The translations under genes and the position numbers were made by a program. Shown one piece after another: positions 1 through 7,465 of a DNA stretch of 64,000 bases (its first letter is position 1; each line of letters starts with the position of its first letter). The notes under the pieces were generated by a model. It worked only from the letters and a program-made list of their open reading frames with translations. It did not search any database and had not been told where the DNA came from. This DNA comes from Flavobacterium sp. SM15 (GTDB lineage: Bacteria > Bacteroidota > Bacteroidia > Flavobacteriales > Flavobacteriaceae), in assembly GCF_022012335.1 (NCBI RefSeq), contig NZ_JAKLTO010000003.1:186001-250000 (forward strand). The letters run 5' to 3'.

Positions 1-1554
1 AAACTTAACAACGACAAACAAGTTGTAGGACTTACCGAAATTGACCAGGTTATTGCAGTAATGGGACAACCGGAAGATTACAGAATCGAAGAGGAAACCA
101 CACAAAACACCTACACAACTTACAATCCGTCAGGGTCTAAAAAATTATACCGTGACAAAGAAAAAGGAATGTTAGGCGGTGTGGCAGCAGGTTTCGGTCA
201 TTATTTAGGTTTTGACCCGCTTTGGATCCGTTTATTCTTGATTTTATTGGTTATTGCAGGATTTGGAACCGGTATTTTAGTGTACATTATCTTCTGGGTA
301 TTGGTTCCCGAAGCTAAAACCACAGCAGAAAAACTGGAAATGACCGGCCAACCGATTACCATCTCAAATATCGAGAAAAAAGTAAAGGAAGGCTTTGCTG
401 AAATTTCCGATACGATAAACAACATCGATCATCAGAAAATTGCGGATAACGCTAAAAGTGGTGCCCAAAAAATCGGAAGCTCGCTTGAGGAAGTTTTCAT
501 GACCATTTTCCGTGTGATTGCTAAAGTAATTGGAGCGTTTATCGTGGTAATTTCAGCATCATCACTAATCGGAATCATTATTTTTTCTATCATGTTGATT
601 TTTTCTTCAACTATGACTGATGCACCTTGGTTTAATTACATCAACGCCGGAAACTATACTGATATTCCAATGTGGTTGTTAGGAATCCTGACGTTATTTG
701 CAATTGGTATCCCGTTCTTTTTCTTATTCTTATTAGGATTGAAATTATTGGTAAGCAATTTGAAATCAATCGGAAACTACGCTAAGTTTACTTTGTTAGG
801 CGTTTGGTTGATTGCCGTTGCAGCGATGATTTACTACGGAATTCGTCAGGCAACTGAAGTTGGTTACGATGGTAAAGTGGTTAAAAAAGAGCAATTGATG
901 TTATCTCCAAACGACACTTTACACATCAAATTCCGTTTCAACGATTATTTTTCTAAAACGGCTGATAGCGAGACCGATTTCCGTTTCACACAGGATTCTT
1001 TACAAAATGAAGTAATTTACTCCAACAATGTAGAACTTCACATTCTAAAAACTACGGAGCAGCCTTACCTTCAAATTGAAAAAACCGCAGAAGGAAAATC
1101 TTTGGCAGATGCACGAAAAAGAGCTGAGAAAATAAAATTCAGCTACACCATTGATCCAAACACGATTATTTTAGACAATTATCTTTTAACGGATATCGAA
1201 AGTAAATTCAGAAACCAGAAAGTAAAAGTATTCTTGTACCTAAATGAAGGAACGATCATCAACCCGGATGAGAACACTTCAAAATATTTAGACAACGATT
1301 ACTCTAACTATTACTTCTATTCTGACAGCAACCAAAACCTTTACAAACTTGAAAAAGAAGAGTTAAAGTGTTTAAACTGCCCTGAAGACGATGAAGACTG
1401 GAATCAAGAGGAGCCAGACAGTACAGCCACAAAAACCACTACAATAAAAATCAATGAAGATGGTTTGCAAATAAAGGAAAGTAAAAAAGTAACCAACAAA
1501 GAGATTAAAGACATTGATTACCAACAGGATAAAGTAATCATTACTACCAAATAA
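1..1554 (+). CDS. PspC domain protein, 5' end outside the window
   Basis: The frame is open from base 1, and the codons before the first ATG at 61 (KLNNDKQVVG...) continue smoothly into the protein, so the true start lies upstream; 517 residues are visible. A PspC domain lies at about residues 47-107 (LYRDKEKGMLGGVAAG, then a hydrophobic helix). Three or four more membrane segments follow up to about residue 285, and the hydrophilic C-terminal half is probably periplasmic. PspC proteins belong to membrane-stress responses. In this lineage they often sit with GIN-domain proteins, as they do here. The stop is 7 bp before the next gene, which suggests an operon. The exact role is inference. Confidence 0.88.
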   Translation, partial: KLNNDKQVVGLTEIDQVIAVMGQPEDYRIEEETTQNTYTTYNPSGSKKLYRDKEKGMLGGVAAGFGHYLGFDPLWIRLFLILLVIAGFGTGILVYIIFWVLVPEAKTTAEKLEMTGQPITISNIEKKVKEGFAEISDTINNIDHQKIADNAKSGAQKIGSSLEEVFMTIFRVIAKVIGAFIVVISASSLIGIIIFSIMLIFSSTMTDAPWFNYINAGNYTDIPMWLLGILTLFAIGIPFFFLFLLGLKLLVSNLKSIGNYAKFTLLGVWLIAVAAMIYYGIRQATEVGYDGKVVKKEQLMLSPNDTLHIKFRFNDYFSKTADSETDFRFTQDSLQNEVIYSNNVELHILKTTEQPYLQIEKTAEGKSLADARKRAEKIKFSYTIDPNTIILDNYLLTDIESKFRNQKVKVFLYLNEGTIINPDENTSKYLDNDYSNYYFYSDSNQNLYKLEKEELKCLNCPEDDEDWNQEEPDSTATKTTTIKINEDGLQIKESKKVTNKEIKDIDYQQDKVIITTK

Positions 1555-1561
1555 CTAACTA

Positions 1562-2629
1562 ATGAAATCATCAATCAAATATTATTTAGCGTTAGTTAAT
1601 TTGGCAGGTGTAACCTGGTTGTCTACTGCTCAGGAAGTCCTCATCAGTCATAAACCTGAGCAGCCGATAATCGAAACAATGGAAAACAAAAGTGTTCTTA
1701 ATTTCGATTTCATCATCAGCAATACTTCTAAAGACACGTTACAACTTACTCGTTTGGAAGTAAAGTTTTTCGACAAAAACAACCAACTTATCCAACAAAA
1801 GTTCTTAGACAACAACGGTACGGCACCAAGCATTAACACCATTCCTACTCATCAATGGAATGGTGTTTCCAAAACACTGATATTCAATCCTTTTGAAGAA
1901 GTCTATCCGTTAACCGAAAAACTTGAGTTCACATTTACATTCAACGATAAAATTGAAGTAAAGCAAATTGTTCTTCCAAAAAAGTATCACCAATCCAGTG
2001 ATTTTATCTTACCTTTAAAATCCAAAATTCTGGTATACGACGGACATGATTTTTATTCACACCACCGTCGTTTCAATTATGAATTTGAGCCGATAAAGGA
2101 ATTAGGTTTCGATGGGAATTTCATGAGATACGCCTACGATTTTGTGGTTCTGAACAATGAAGGAAAACAATTTGAAGGAAAATCGGAAGAAAATTCAAAC
2201 TGGTTTGGTTTTTCAAAAGACGTTCTTGCGGTAGCCGATGGAGAAATTATTGCTGTGGAAACCAACCAGAAAGACGACAAGAATTTCGATGTTCCCAGTT
2301 TAAAAAACAACCCGTTGGCACTTTACGGCAACTATGTTGTAATTAAACATCAGGAAGGTGTTTACAGTATGTACGGTCATTTACTTAATAAAAGTTCTTC
2401 GGCACTTAAAGTCGGAAATAAAATAAAAAAAGGGCAGAAAATAGGACAAATCGGAACTTCAGGAAGTTCGTTTTTCCCGCATTTGCACTTTGAAATACGC
2501 AACAGCATCGACCATCACTCGGAAGGATTGCCATCGTATTTTACCAACTATTCGGTTTTTATGGGCTCTGCTAAAAAAGACATCAGCAAAGGAACAGTAA
2601 CCACCGGAGACATCATTCAATCAAAATAA
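1562..2629 (+). CDS. M23 family (LytM-like) peptidase, exported, with atypical metal site
   Basis: 355 residues with an N-terminal hydrophobic signal segment (about 1-23), an N-terminal beta-rich region, and a C-terminal M23/LytM domain at about 185-315. Visible catalytic motifs are YGH (H273) and HLHFE (H307, H309). The usual HxxxD zinc motif reads RYAYD (R189-D193), so the first zinc ligand histidine is arginine. M23 enzymes cut peptide cross-links in peptidoglycan; with the altered ligand this member may be regulatory or use a variant site. It lies 7 bp after the PspC gene and 18 bp before the first GIN gene, so probably the same transcript. Confidence 0.82.
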   Translation: MKSSIKYYLALVNLAGVTWLSTAQEVLISHKPEQPIIETMENKSVLNFDFIISNTSKDTLQLTRLEVKFFDKNNQLIQQKFLDNNGTAPSINTIPTHQWNGVSKTLIFNPFEEVYPLTEKLEFTFTFNDKIEVKQIVLPKKYHQSSDFILPLKSKILVYDGHDFYSHHRRFNYEFEPIKELGFDGNFMRYAYDFVVLNNEGKQFEGKSEENSNWFGFSKDVLAVADGEIIAVETNQKDDKNFDVPSLKNNPLALYGNYVVIKHQEGVYSMYGHLLNKSSSALKVGNKIKKGQKIGQIGTSGSSFFPHLHFEIRNSIDHHSEGLPSYFTNYSVFMGSAKKDISKGTVTTGDIIQSK

Positions 2630-2647
2630 AACTCAAAAAACAAACAC

Positions 2648-3388
2648 ATGATAAAATTAGTTATTCATCTGACAAAAATAGTAATCGCGGCCACGGTGGC
2701 TTTATTATTCAGTTCATGCAACATGAACATCAGTTCTCTAAAAAAAGTAGAAGGAAGCGGTGAGGTAAAATCACACATCAGAAACATTACTACTGTTTTC
2801 AATTCCGTTTCAGCCAGCAATGGTTTAGACATTGTTTTAGAACAAGGTAACGCCATTCGAGTAAGAGTTGAAGCCGACGACAATTTACATGAGCACATCA
2901 AAACAGAAGTAACCGAAGGAGAGTTAAAAATCTATTCTGATGTGAACATCCGAAATGCCAAATCAAAAAAAGTATATGTAACCCTACCAAGACTGAATTA
3001 TTTGGAAACTTCAAGTGGAGCATCGGTAACCAGTGCAAACATCTTAGAAAACACTTCTATGGATTTTTCCTCAAGCAGCGGCAGTGAAATTATTGTAAAA
3101 GTAAATGCTGAAACCGTAAGTTGTGACAGCAGCAGCGGAAGTGAAATCATAATTTCAGGAAAAGCAGACCGATTGGAAACAGAATCCTCAAGCGGAAGTT
3201 CTATCAATGCTTATGAATTGAACGTTAAAAATGCTTTGGCCGATTCTTCAAGCGGAAGCAGCATTGCCCTGAACGCAACGGAAACTTTAACGGCGGAAGC
3301 CTCAAGCGGAAGCTCGGTTTCCTATGAAAAAGAGCCAAAAACCGTGAACAAAAAAGTGAGTTCGGGAGGCAGCGTCAGTAAAGAATAA
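2648..3388 (+). CDS. GIN-domain (DUF2807) lipoprotein
   Basis: 246 residues. The signal peptide ends in a lipobox with Cys24 (LFSSC), so it is probably a lipoprotein. The rest matches the head-GIN/DUF2807 type: a short conserved beta region (VSASNGLDIVLEQG, ADDNLHEHI) followed by a solenoid in which SSGS/SSSGS returns at about residues 122, 143, 162, 181, 201, 219 and 238, i.e. every 19-21 residues, as expected for one serine-rich turn per coil. Its function is unknown; the family is sometimes called putative autotransporter adhesin without strong support. It is followed by a hairpin terminator. Confidence 0.82.
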   Translation: MIKLVIHLTKIVIAATVALLFSSCNMNISSLKKVEGSGEVKSHIRNITTVFNSVSASNGLDIVLEQGNAIRVRVEADDNLHEHIKTEVTEGELKIYSDVNIRNAKSKKVYVTLPRLNYLETSSGASVTSANILENTSMDFSSSSGSEIIVKVNAETVSCDSSSGSEIIISGKADRLETESSSGSSINAYELNVKNALADSSSGSSIALNATETLTAEASSGSSVSYEKEPKTVNKKVSSGGSVSKE

Positions 3389-3398
3389 TCAAAATTTA

Positions 3399-3429
3399 AA
3401 AACATCAGTATTCGCTGATGTTTTTTTTT
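3399..3429 (+). terminator. Rho-independent terminator after GIN lipoprotein gene
   Basis: Stem AAACATCAG / CTGATGTTT with loop TATTCG followed by a run of nine T. The T run merges directly with the promoter element of the next gene. Confidence 0.9.
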
Positions 3430-3436
3430 ATATTTG
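3429..3436 (+). promoter_or_regulatory. Minus-7 promoter element of second GIN gene
   Basis: TATATTTG fits the Bacteroidetes TAnnTTTG box and lies 24 bp before the ATG at 3461. No clear TTG minus-33 box is seen; that position falls inside the preceding terminator hairpin. Confidence 0.65.
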
Positions 3437-3460
3437 TGAAAACTATAGAATATAACCCCA

Positions 3461-4294
3461 ATGAGAAAACTGTACTTTATCCTGCTTGCTTTAGTAATCA
3501 CATCGGTTTCCTTTGCCCAGAAAAAGGAAAAAATAAAAGGTTCGAAAATTGTTACGGTAACTCAGAAAGAAGTGGAGCCGTTTGAGAATCTGGAAATTGA
3601 CGACAACCTGGAAATTTTCATCATTAAAGGCGATAAGCAAAGCATCGAAATTGAAGCCGATGACAACCTGCATGAAGTACTGAAGCATGAAATGGTGGGC
3701 AATTCTCTTCATCTGAGTTCCACCAAAGAAGTGACCGGAGCGAAAAAATTCAGTGTTCGCGTTACTTATACTGACAATCTGAAACTGATTACGGTAAAAA
3801 GTGAAGCACAGTTAAACTCACTGGCCGATTTGCAGGGCGACAACATCACGGTTAAAAATTACGATTATTCCAAATCGTACCTTAATGTAAAAGCAACTCA
3901 TTTTACCTTAATTATGAACGATAAAAGTAAAGCGGAACTCAATGCAAAATCAGAATCTGTTACGGTAGAATTGAGCAAAAATGCAGAGATTAAAGCACTG
4001 GTAGCCACACAAAACCTAAAATTGGATATGTACCAAAAAACTACTGCCAATGTTGAAGGTGATGCGGCTATGGCTAAAATTCGCTTGGATAATAATTCCA
4101 ACTTAACCGGAAAAAAATTAATCGCTACTGATATGGAACTGATTGCCGAATCGTATTCGAATGTAAGTGTAAATGCGACGAAAACCATTAGCATTACAGC
4201 CACCGGAAAATCAGAAATTCAATTACTTGGGGCGCCGAAAATCAATATGATTAACTTTGCAGACAATGCAACGCTTTACAAGAAAATGCAATAA
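3461..4294 (+). CDS. GIN-domain (DUF2807) exported protein
   Basis: 277 residues. A signal peptide with likely cleavage after SVSFA (about residue 19) is followed by a DUF2807-type region (FENLEIDDNLEIFIIKGD, IEIEADDNLHEVL) and a long beta-rich repeat region. It is a paralogue of the preceding gene, sharing the ADDNLHE block, but lacks the lipobox and the SSSGS columns, so it is probably periplasmic or surface exposed rather than lipid anchored. It has its own promoter and terminator. Function unknown; the pairing with PspC suggests an envelope role (inference). Confidence 0.8.
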   Translation: MRKLYFILLALVITSVSFAQKKEKIKGSKIVTVTQKEVEPFENLEIDDNLEIFIIKGDKQSIEIEADDNLHEVLKHEMVGNSLHLSSTKEVTGAKKFSVRVTYTDNLKLITVKSEAQLNSLADLQGDNITVKNYDYSKSYLNVKATHFTLIMNDKSKAELNAKSESVTVELSKNAEIKALVATQNLKLDMYQKTTANVEGDAAMAKIRLDNNSNLTGKKLIATDMELIAESYSNVSVNATKTISITATGKSEIQLLGAPKINMINFADNATLYKKMQ

Positions 4295-4310
4295 TCAAAA
4301 AAATAAGCAT

Positions 4311-4340
4311 AAAAAAACCAACCGCAGGGTTGGTTTTTTT
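4311..4340. terminator. Bidirectional terminator between GIN gene and trxB
   Basis: AAAAAACCAACC, loop GCA, GGTTGGTTTTTTT: A run on one side and T run on the other, between convergent genes, so it can serve both strands. Confidence 0.9.
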
Positions 4341-4354
4341 ATTCTATTAATTTC

Positions 4355-5326
4355 TTAATGAGTACTTGCTTCTACGTGATGTTCTTTAGCTGCTAAATAA
4401 CGTTCAGCATCCAAAGCCGCCATACATCCTGTTCCCGCAGCTGTTACCGCTTGACGATATACATGATCTGCAGCATCTCCACCAACAAAAACTCCCGGAA
4501 CGTTTGTTTTGGAAGTTCCCGGTTCGTTAATAATATAACCTGTCTCGTCTAAATTTAAATAATCTTTAAAAATATCCGTGTTTGGTTTATGACCAATCGC
4601 AACAAAGAAACCTGTAGCCGGAATTTCTTTTACTTCTCCTGTAGTGTTATTTTTTACACGAACTCCGGTTACTACGTTTCCGTCTCCTAAAACTTCTTCG
4701 GTTTCAGTGTGCAACATAATTTCAATATTTTCGGTATTACGAACACGTTGTTCCATAATTTTTGAAGCTCTAAATACTTCACTACGCACCAACATGGTTA
4801 CTTTTTTACAAAGTTTTGACAAATAATGAGCCTCTTCACATGCACTGTCTCCTGCCCCAACAATGATAACTTCTTGGTTTCTGTAGAAGAACCCGTCACA
4901 AACCGCACAAGCAGACACACCACCACCCATTTGCAGATAATGTTGCTCAGAAGGCAATCCTAAGTATTTAGCCGATGCTCCTGTAGAAATAATTACAGTA
5001 TCACAGTGAATTTCTTTGGTATCGTTAATCCAAACTTTATGGATTGGGCCTGAAAAATCAACTTTTGTTGCCCAACCGTCACGAACATCGGTTCCGAAAC
5101 GTTTCGCCTGCTCTTGCAACTGGATCATCATTTCCGGTCCAGTGATTCCGTCCGGATAACCAGGGAAATTTTCAACTTCATTAGTTGTCGTTAATTGACC
5201 GCCCGGTTGTGTTCCTTGGTATAAAACAGGGTACATATTTGCTCTTGCCGCATAGATCGCAGCTGTATAACCCGCTGGACCTGAACCTATAATAAGGCAT
5301 TTTACTTTTTCTATAGTATCAGACAT
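4355..5326 (-). CDS. trxB: Thioredoxin-disulfide reductase
   Basis: 323 residues, the usual family length. The FAD-binding GSGPAGY lies near residue 14, and the redox motif CAVC (C140, C143) is followed by DG. A second dinucleotide motif (GAGDSA) binds NADPH, and a C-terminal FVGGDAAD block is present. The enzyme passes electrons from NADPH through FAD to thioredoxin in the cytoplasm. I chose the ATG at 5326 (MSDTIEK): an ATG 33 bp further upstream would begin only two bases after the TACATTTG promoter box, before the expected transcription start. Single-gene unit with its own promoter and a shared terminator. Confidence 0.97.
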   Translation of the reverse strand: MSDTIEKVKCLIIGSGPAGYTAAIYAARANMYPVLYQGTQPGGQLTTTNEVENFPGYPDGITGPEMMIQLQEQAKRFGTDVRDGWATKVDFSGPIHKVWINDTKEIHCDTVIISTGASAKYLGLPSEQHYLQMGGGVSACAVCDGFFYRNQEVIIVGAGDSACEEAHYLSKLCKKVTMLVRSEVFRASKIMEQRVRNTENIEIMLHTETEEVLGDGNVVTGVRVKNNTTGEVKEIPATGFFVAIGHKPNTDIFKDYLNLDETGYIINEPGTSKTNVPGVFVGGDAADHVYRQAVTAAGTGCMAALDAERYLAAKEHHVEASTH

Positions 5327-5360
5327 AATTCTTATCTTGTTATTTATTTTTTGAAGCACA

Positions 5361-5368
5361 CAAATGTA
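5361..5368 (-). promoter_or_regulatory. Minus-7 promoter element of trxB
   Basis: On the minus strand this reads TACATTTG, with a TTG about 22 bp upstream. It fixes the start codon choice for trxB. Confidence 0.65.
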
Positions 5369-5449
5369 AGTTTTAATTAAAAAAGTTTCTCAAAAAAGAT
5401 ATCAGTTTTAACTATTGAAAAATAATTCAGATTTATTCTTAAAAACATT

Positions 5450-5478
5450 TTGGAAATAAAATTTTAGTTCTATATTTG
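5450..5478 (+). promoter_or_regulatory. Promoter of tRNA-Pro (minus-33 TTG, minus-7 TATATTTG)
   Basis: TTG at 5450-5452, 18-bp spacer, TATATTTG at 5471-5478, 14 bp before the mature tRNA 5' end: a near-consensus Bacteroidetes sigma-A promoter. Confidence 0.8.
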
Positions 5479-5492
5479 CACCCACATTTACA

Positions 5493-5567
5493 CGGGGTGT
5501 AGCGTAGCCCGGTCATCGCGCCTGGTTTGGGACCAGGAGGTCGCAGGTTCGAATCCTGCCACCCCGA
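5493..5567 (+). tRNA. tRNA-Pro, anticodon TGG
   Basis: 75-nt cloverleaf. Acceptor CGGGGTG pairs with CACCCCG, discriminator A. The anticodon arm CCTGG-TTTGGGA-CCAGG gives TGG (reads CCN proline codons). The T arm is GCAGG-TTCGAAT-CCTGC. No CCA is encoded, so CCA must be added by the nucleotidyltransferase. It is flanked by a strong promoter and a hairpin terminator, so it is a monocistronic tRNA. Confidence 0.97.
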
Positions 5568-5572
5568 CAAAC

Positions 5573-5605
5573 AAATCCTTTCAGCTTTGCTGAAGGGATT
5601 TTTTG
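5573..5605 (+). terminator. Terminator after tRNA-Pro
   Basis: AATCCTTTCAGC / GCTGAAGGGATT with a TTT loop and one G-U pair, then TTTTTGTTTT. Confidence 0.88.
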
Positions 5606-5658
5606 TTTTAAAGGAATTTTAAGTTTACTTATAAATTCATTTGAAACAAAAAAGACCA

Positions 5659-5789
5659 AAAGTTTCGCAGAAACTTTAAAGGATTTGTTTAGCATCAAAC
5701 CCCAACTCAGGATCACAAAGTAATCCTGCTTAGCAATAAATAAAAATTGCGCAGCAATCTTAAAAGAATTTATTTAACAGCAAACCAAC
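5659..5789 (+). repeat. Two diverged tandem hairpin repeats downstream of tRNA-Pro
   Basis: Unit 1: stem AAAGTTTC, loop GCA, GAAACTTT (5659-5677). Unit 2: AAAATTGC, GCA, GCAATCTT (5743-5761). The downstream 25 bases also align (GGATTTGTTTAGCATCAAACC versus GAATTTATTTAACAGCAAACC). Two stem positions change on both sides (T-A to G-C and G-C to A-T), so pairing is kept. Confidence 0.5.
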
Positions 5790-5814
5790 CTTTCACAAAA
5801 AAAGATCACTCCCC

Positions 5815-5892
5815 TAGCCCCGGGTGCAGTGGCACGAAGTAAAACGAAACACGGGAACTACGTATAGCAATCAAGACCGAACCATTCGCTCC
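5815..5892. repeat. Possible degraded copy of an interspersed intergenic element
   Basis: Begins TAGCCCCGGGTGCAGTGGC and ends near CATTCGCTCC; it shares its opening (AGCCCyGrTGnnAG) with the block at 14467-14519. I recall similar AGCCCCGATnGnAG blocks in Flavobacterium intergenic regions, but this cannot be verified here. Confidence 0.4.
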
Positions 5893-5942
5893 AAATAAAA
5901 ATCCTTAAGAAACTATATCAATCTCATTTTTAATTTAAATCC

Positions 5943-5950
5943 TATATTTG
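5943..5950 (+). promoter_or_regulatory. Minus-7 promoter element of the HMA-type gene
   Basis: TATATTTG 22 bp before the ATG at 5972; it shows that a TTG at 5948 cannot be the start codon. Confidence 0.7.
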
Positions 5951-5971
5951 AAAACTATAAAAAGTAAAACC

Positions 5972-6319
5972 ATGAAACACATCATAGCTATCGTTTTTAT
6001 GTTTCTAAGCATAAATACCTCTTTCGCACAGCAATCCAAAAAAACGCAAAAAGCAGTAATCAAAACCACCATTACTTGCGACCATTGCAAAGAATGTGAA
6101 ACCTGCGGGCAATTGTTCAACCAAAAATTACTGCGTGAAAAAGGAGTACAAATGGTAACGCTTGACACTGAAAAAATGACCATTGAAGTTATTTACAACG
6201 CTAAAAAAACAACTTTGGAAAACATCAAAACCGCAATAAGCAATTTAGGTTACGATGCCGACAATCTTAAAGCCAATCCGCAAGCCTACGAAAAACTGGA
6301 CGGTTGTTGTAAGGTATAA
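5972..6319 (+). CDS. Exported heavy-metal-associated (HMA-like) protein
   Basis: 115 residues starting MKHIIAIVF, with a signal peptide to about residue 19 (NTSFAQ). The mature part has a ferredoxin-like HMA pattern: a metal loop with four evenly spaced cysteines (CDHCKECETC; C36, C39, C42, C45), then GVQMVTLDTEKMTIEVIYNAKKTT and a closing NLGYDAD. The tail carries a CC pair (DGCCKV). HMA domains bind Cu(I) or other soft metals; one CxxC is usual, so CxxCxxCxxC is notable. Probably a periplasmic metal chaperone or scavenger (inference). Monocistronic, with a terminator just after it. Confidence 0.82.
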   Translation: MKHIIAIVFMFLSINTSFAQQSKKTQKAVIKTTITCDHCKECETCGQLFNQKLLREKGVQMVTLDTEKMTIEVIYNAKKTTLENIKTAISNLGYDADNLKANPQAYEKLDGCCKV

Positions 6320-6337
6320 CTTAAAATAACATTTAAT

Positions 6338-6371
6338 AAAATCCTTTCTGCAATCCGGAAGGGATTTTTTG
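6338..6371 (+). terminator. Terminator after HMA-like gene
   Basis: AAATCCTTTCTG / CGGAAGGGATTT with two G-U pairs, followed by a T run. Confidence 0.85.
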
Positions 6372-6415
6372 CTTTTTATTCCTTTTAGATCACTTCTTTT
6401 GAACCGATAAATTCC

Positions 6416-6423
6416 TATTTTTG
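6416..6423 (+). promoter_or_regulatory. Minus-7 promoter element of udk
   Basis: TATTTTTG 26 bp before the ATG at 6450. Confidence 0.55.
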
Positions 6424-6449
6424 CCAAGATAAACAAACACAACATTCAT

Positions 6450-7058
6450 ATGCTGATTATTGGAATCGCCGGAGGAACCGGAAGTGGAAAAACAACTGTA
6501 GTTCATCAAATCATGAATGAATTGCCTGAAACAGAAGTGGGCATTATTTCACAGGACCATTATTATAAAGAAACTCATGATTTAAGTTTGGAAGAACGAT
6601 CTAAAATCAACTTCGATCATCCAAGAGCCATCGATTTTGAACTTCTCTCCCAACATTTAAAAGAATTAAAGGCCGGAAATGCTATTGATCAGCCGCTTTA
6701 TTCCTTTGTTCAGCACAACAGAACCGGAGACACCATTCACACTTTGCCAAGAAAAGTAATGATTGTTGAAGGAATTTTAATCTTGACTAATCCAGAATTA
6801 CGCGAATTGTTCGATATTAAAATTTTCGTTCATGCGGATTCCGACGAGCGTTTAATTCGTCGTTTAAAAAGAGACATTGCCGAGCGTGGTCGTGATATGG
6901 AAGAAGTTCTAAATCGTTACCAGACTACATTAAAACCGATGCACGAGCAGTTCATCGAACCCACAAAAGCATTTGCTGATATCATCATTCCTAACGACAA
7001 ATACAACACGGTGGCTATTGATGTGGTGCGCGCGGTAATCAATCAACGAATTGCTTAA
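6450..7058 (+). CDS. udk: Uridine kinase
   Basis: 202 residues, the normal length. The P-loop GGTGSGKTT lies at about residues 8-16, followed by SQDHYYK, FDHPRAID and the YSFVQHNR block typical of uridine/cytidine kinases, then a lid region with RRLKRDIAERGRD. It phosphorylates uridine and cytidine with ATP or GTP in pyrimidine salvage (cytoplasm). It has its own promoter box; the next gene also has one, so the two may be separately transcribed. Confidence 0.96.
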   Translation: MLIIGIAGGTGSGKTTVVHQIMNELPETEVGIISQDHYYKETHDLSLEERSKINFDHPRAIDFELLSQHLKELKAGNAIDQPLYSFVQHNRTGDTIHTLPRKVMIVEGILILTNPELRELFDIKIFVHADSDERLIRRLKRDIAERGRDMEEVLNRYQTTLKPMHEQFIEPTKAFADIIIPNDKYNTVAIDVVRAVINQRIA

Positions 7059-7066
7059 TTTTTCTG

Positions 7067-7074
7067 TATATTTG
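7067..7074 (+). promoter_or_regulatory. Minus-7 promoter element of the divIC/ftsB gene
   Basis: TATATTTG 35 bp before the ATG at 7110. Confidence 0.6.
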
Positions 7075-7109
7075 AATTCCTCCAAAAAAACAGATAAAAG
7101 CTTAACAAA

Positions 7110-7451
7110 ATGAAAAAAGCATTTGAAACTTTAGTAGCTCAATATCCGTTTCTGAAAATTTTCGGAAACCGCTATGTATTGGTACTGCTGTTTTTTACTG
7201 CATGGATGCTTTTTCTGGACAATTATTCTTATCTGGAACACCGCGTTTTAAACAAGGAAATTGAAGAGTTGGAAGACAACAAAAAATACTACCAGGACGA
7301 AATCAAAAAAGACAACCAGAACATCAAAAAACTCAAAAATCCTGGTCAGGTAGAAAAATATGCGCGTGAAAAATACTATATGAAGCGCGACAACGAAGAT
7401 ATTTACATCATAGAATTTGAAGGTGAAGCACCCAACGAAGGTGCCGAATAA
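7110..7451 (+). CDS. Septum formation initiator (FtsB/DivIC family)
   Basis: 113 residues: a short cytoplasmic tail, one membrane helix (about 24-42, YVLVLLFFTAWMLFL), then a coiled coil (EIEELEDNKKYYQDEIKKD) and the conserved KYAREKYYMKRDNEDIY block of DivIC/FtsB proteins. Family members bridge FtsQ/DivIB and FtsL in the divisome at the cytoplasmic membrane. It lies 14 bp before the mutase small-subunit gene, so it can be co-transcribed with it although the functions differ. Confidence 0.88.
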   Translation: MKKAFETLVAQYPFLKIFGNRYVLVLLFFTAWMLFLDNYSYLEHRVLNKEIEELEDNKKYYQDEIKKDNQNIKKLKNPGQVEKYAREKYYMKRDNEDIYIIEFEGEAPNEGAE

Positions 7452-7465
7452 CTTATTATCATACC

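Larger units (their letters stand above)
5606..5942. other. Gene-free stretch with small hairpins and a possible interspersed element
   Basis: No convincing gene on either strand. It holds two related copies of a hairpin unit (5659-5704 and 5743-5789), a separate hairpin CAGGAT/ATCCTG (5708-5728) between them, and a GC-richer block at 5815-5892 beginning TAGCCCCGGGTGCAGTGG that resembles the element at 14467. Confidence 0.6.

Noticed and set aside
1648..1842. Minus-strand open frames within the M23 gene and many similar ones elsewhere
   Set aside because: Antisense shadows of clear genes with no promoter or family resemblance.
5513..5716. Open frame on the minus strand across tRNA-Pro, ending RIRTCDLLVPNQAR
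   Set aside because: It is the antisense translation of the tRNA, a well-known spurious product.
5948..5971. TTG-started extension of the HMA-like gene
   Set aside because: The TTG is part of the TATATTTG promoter box, so it cannot be in the transcript.
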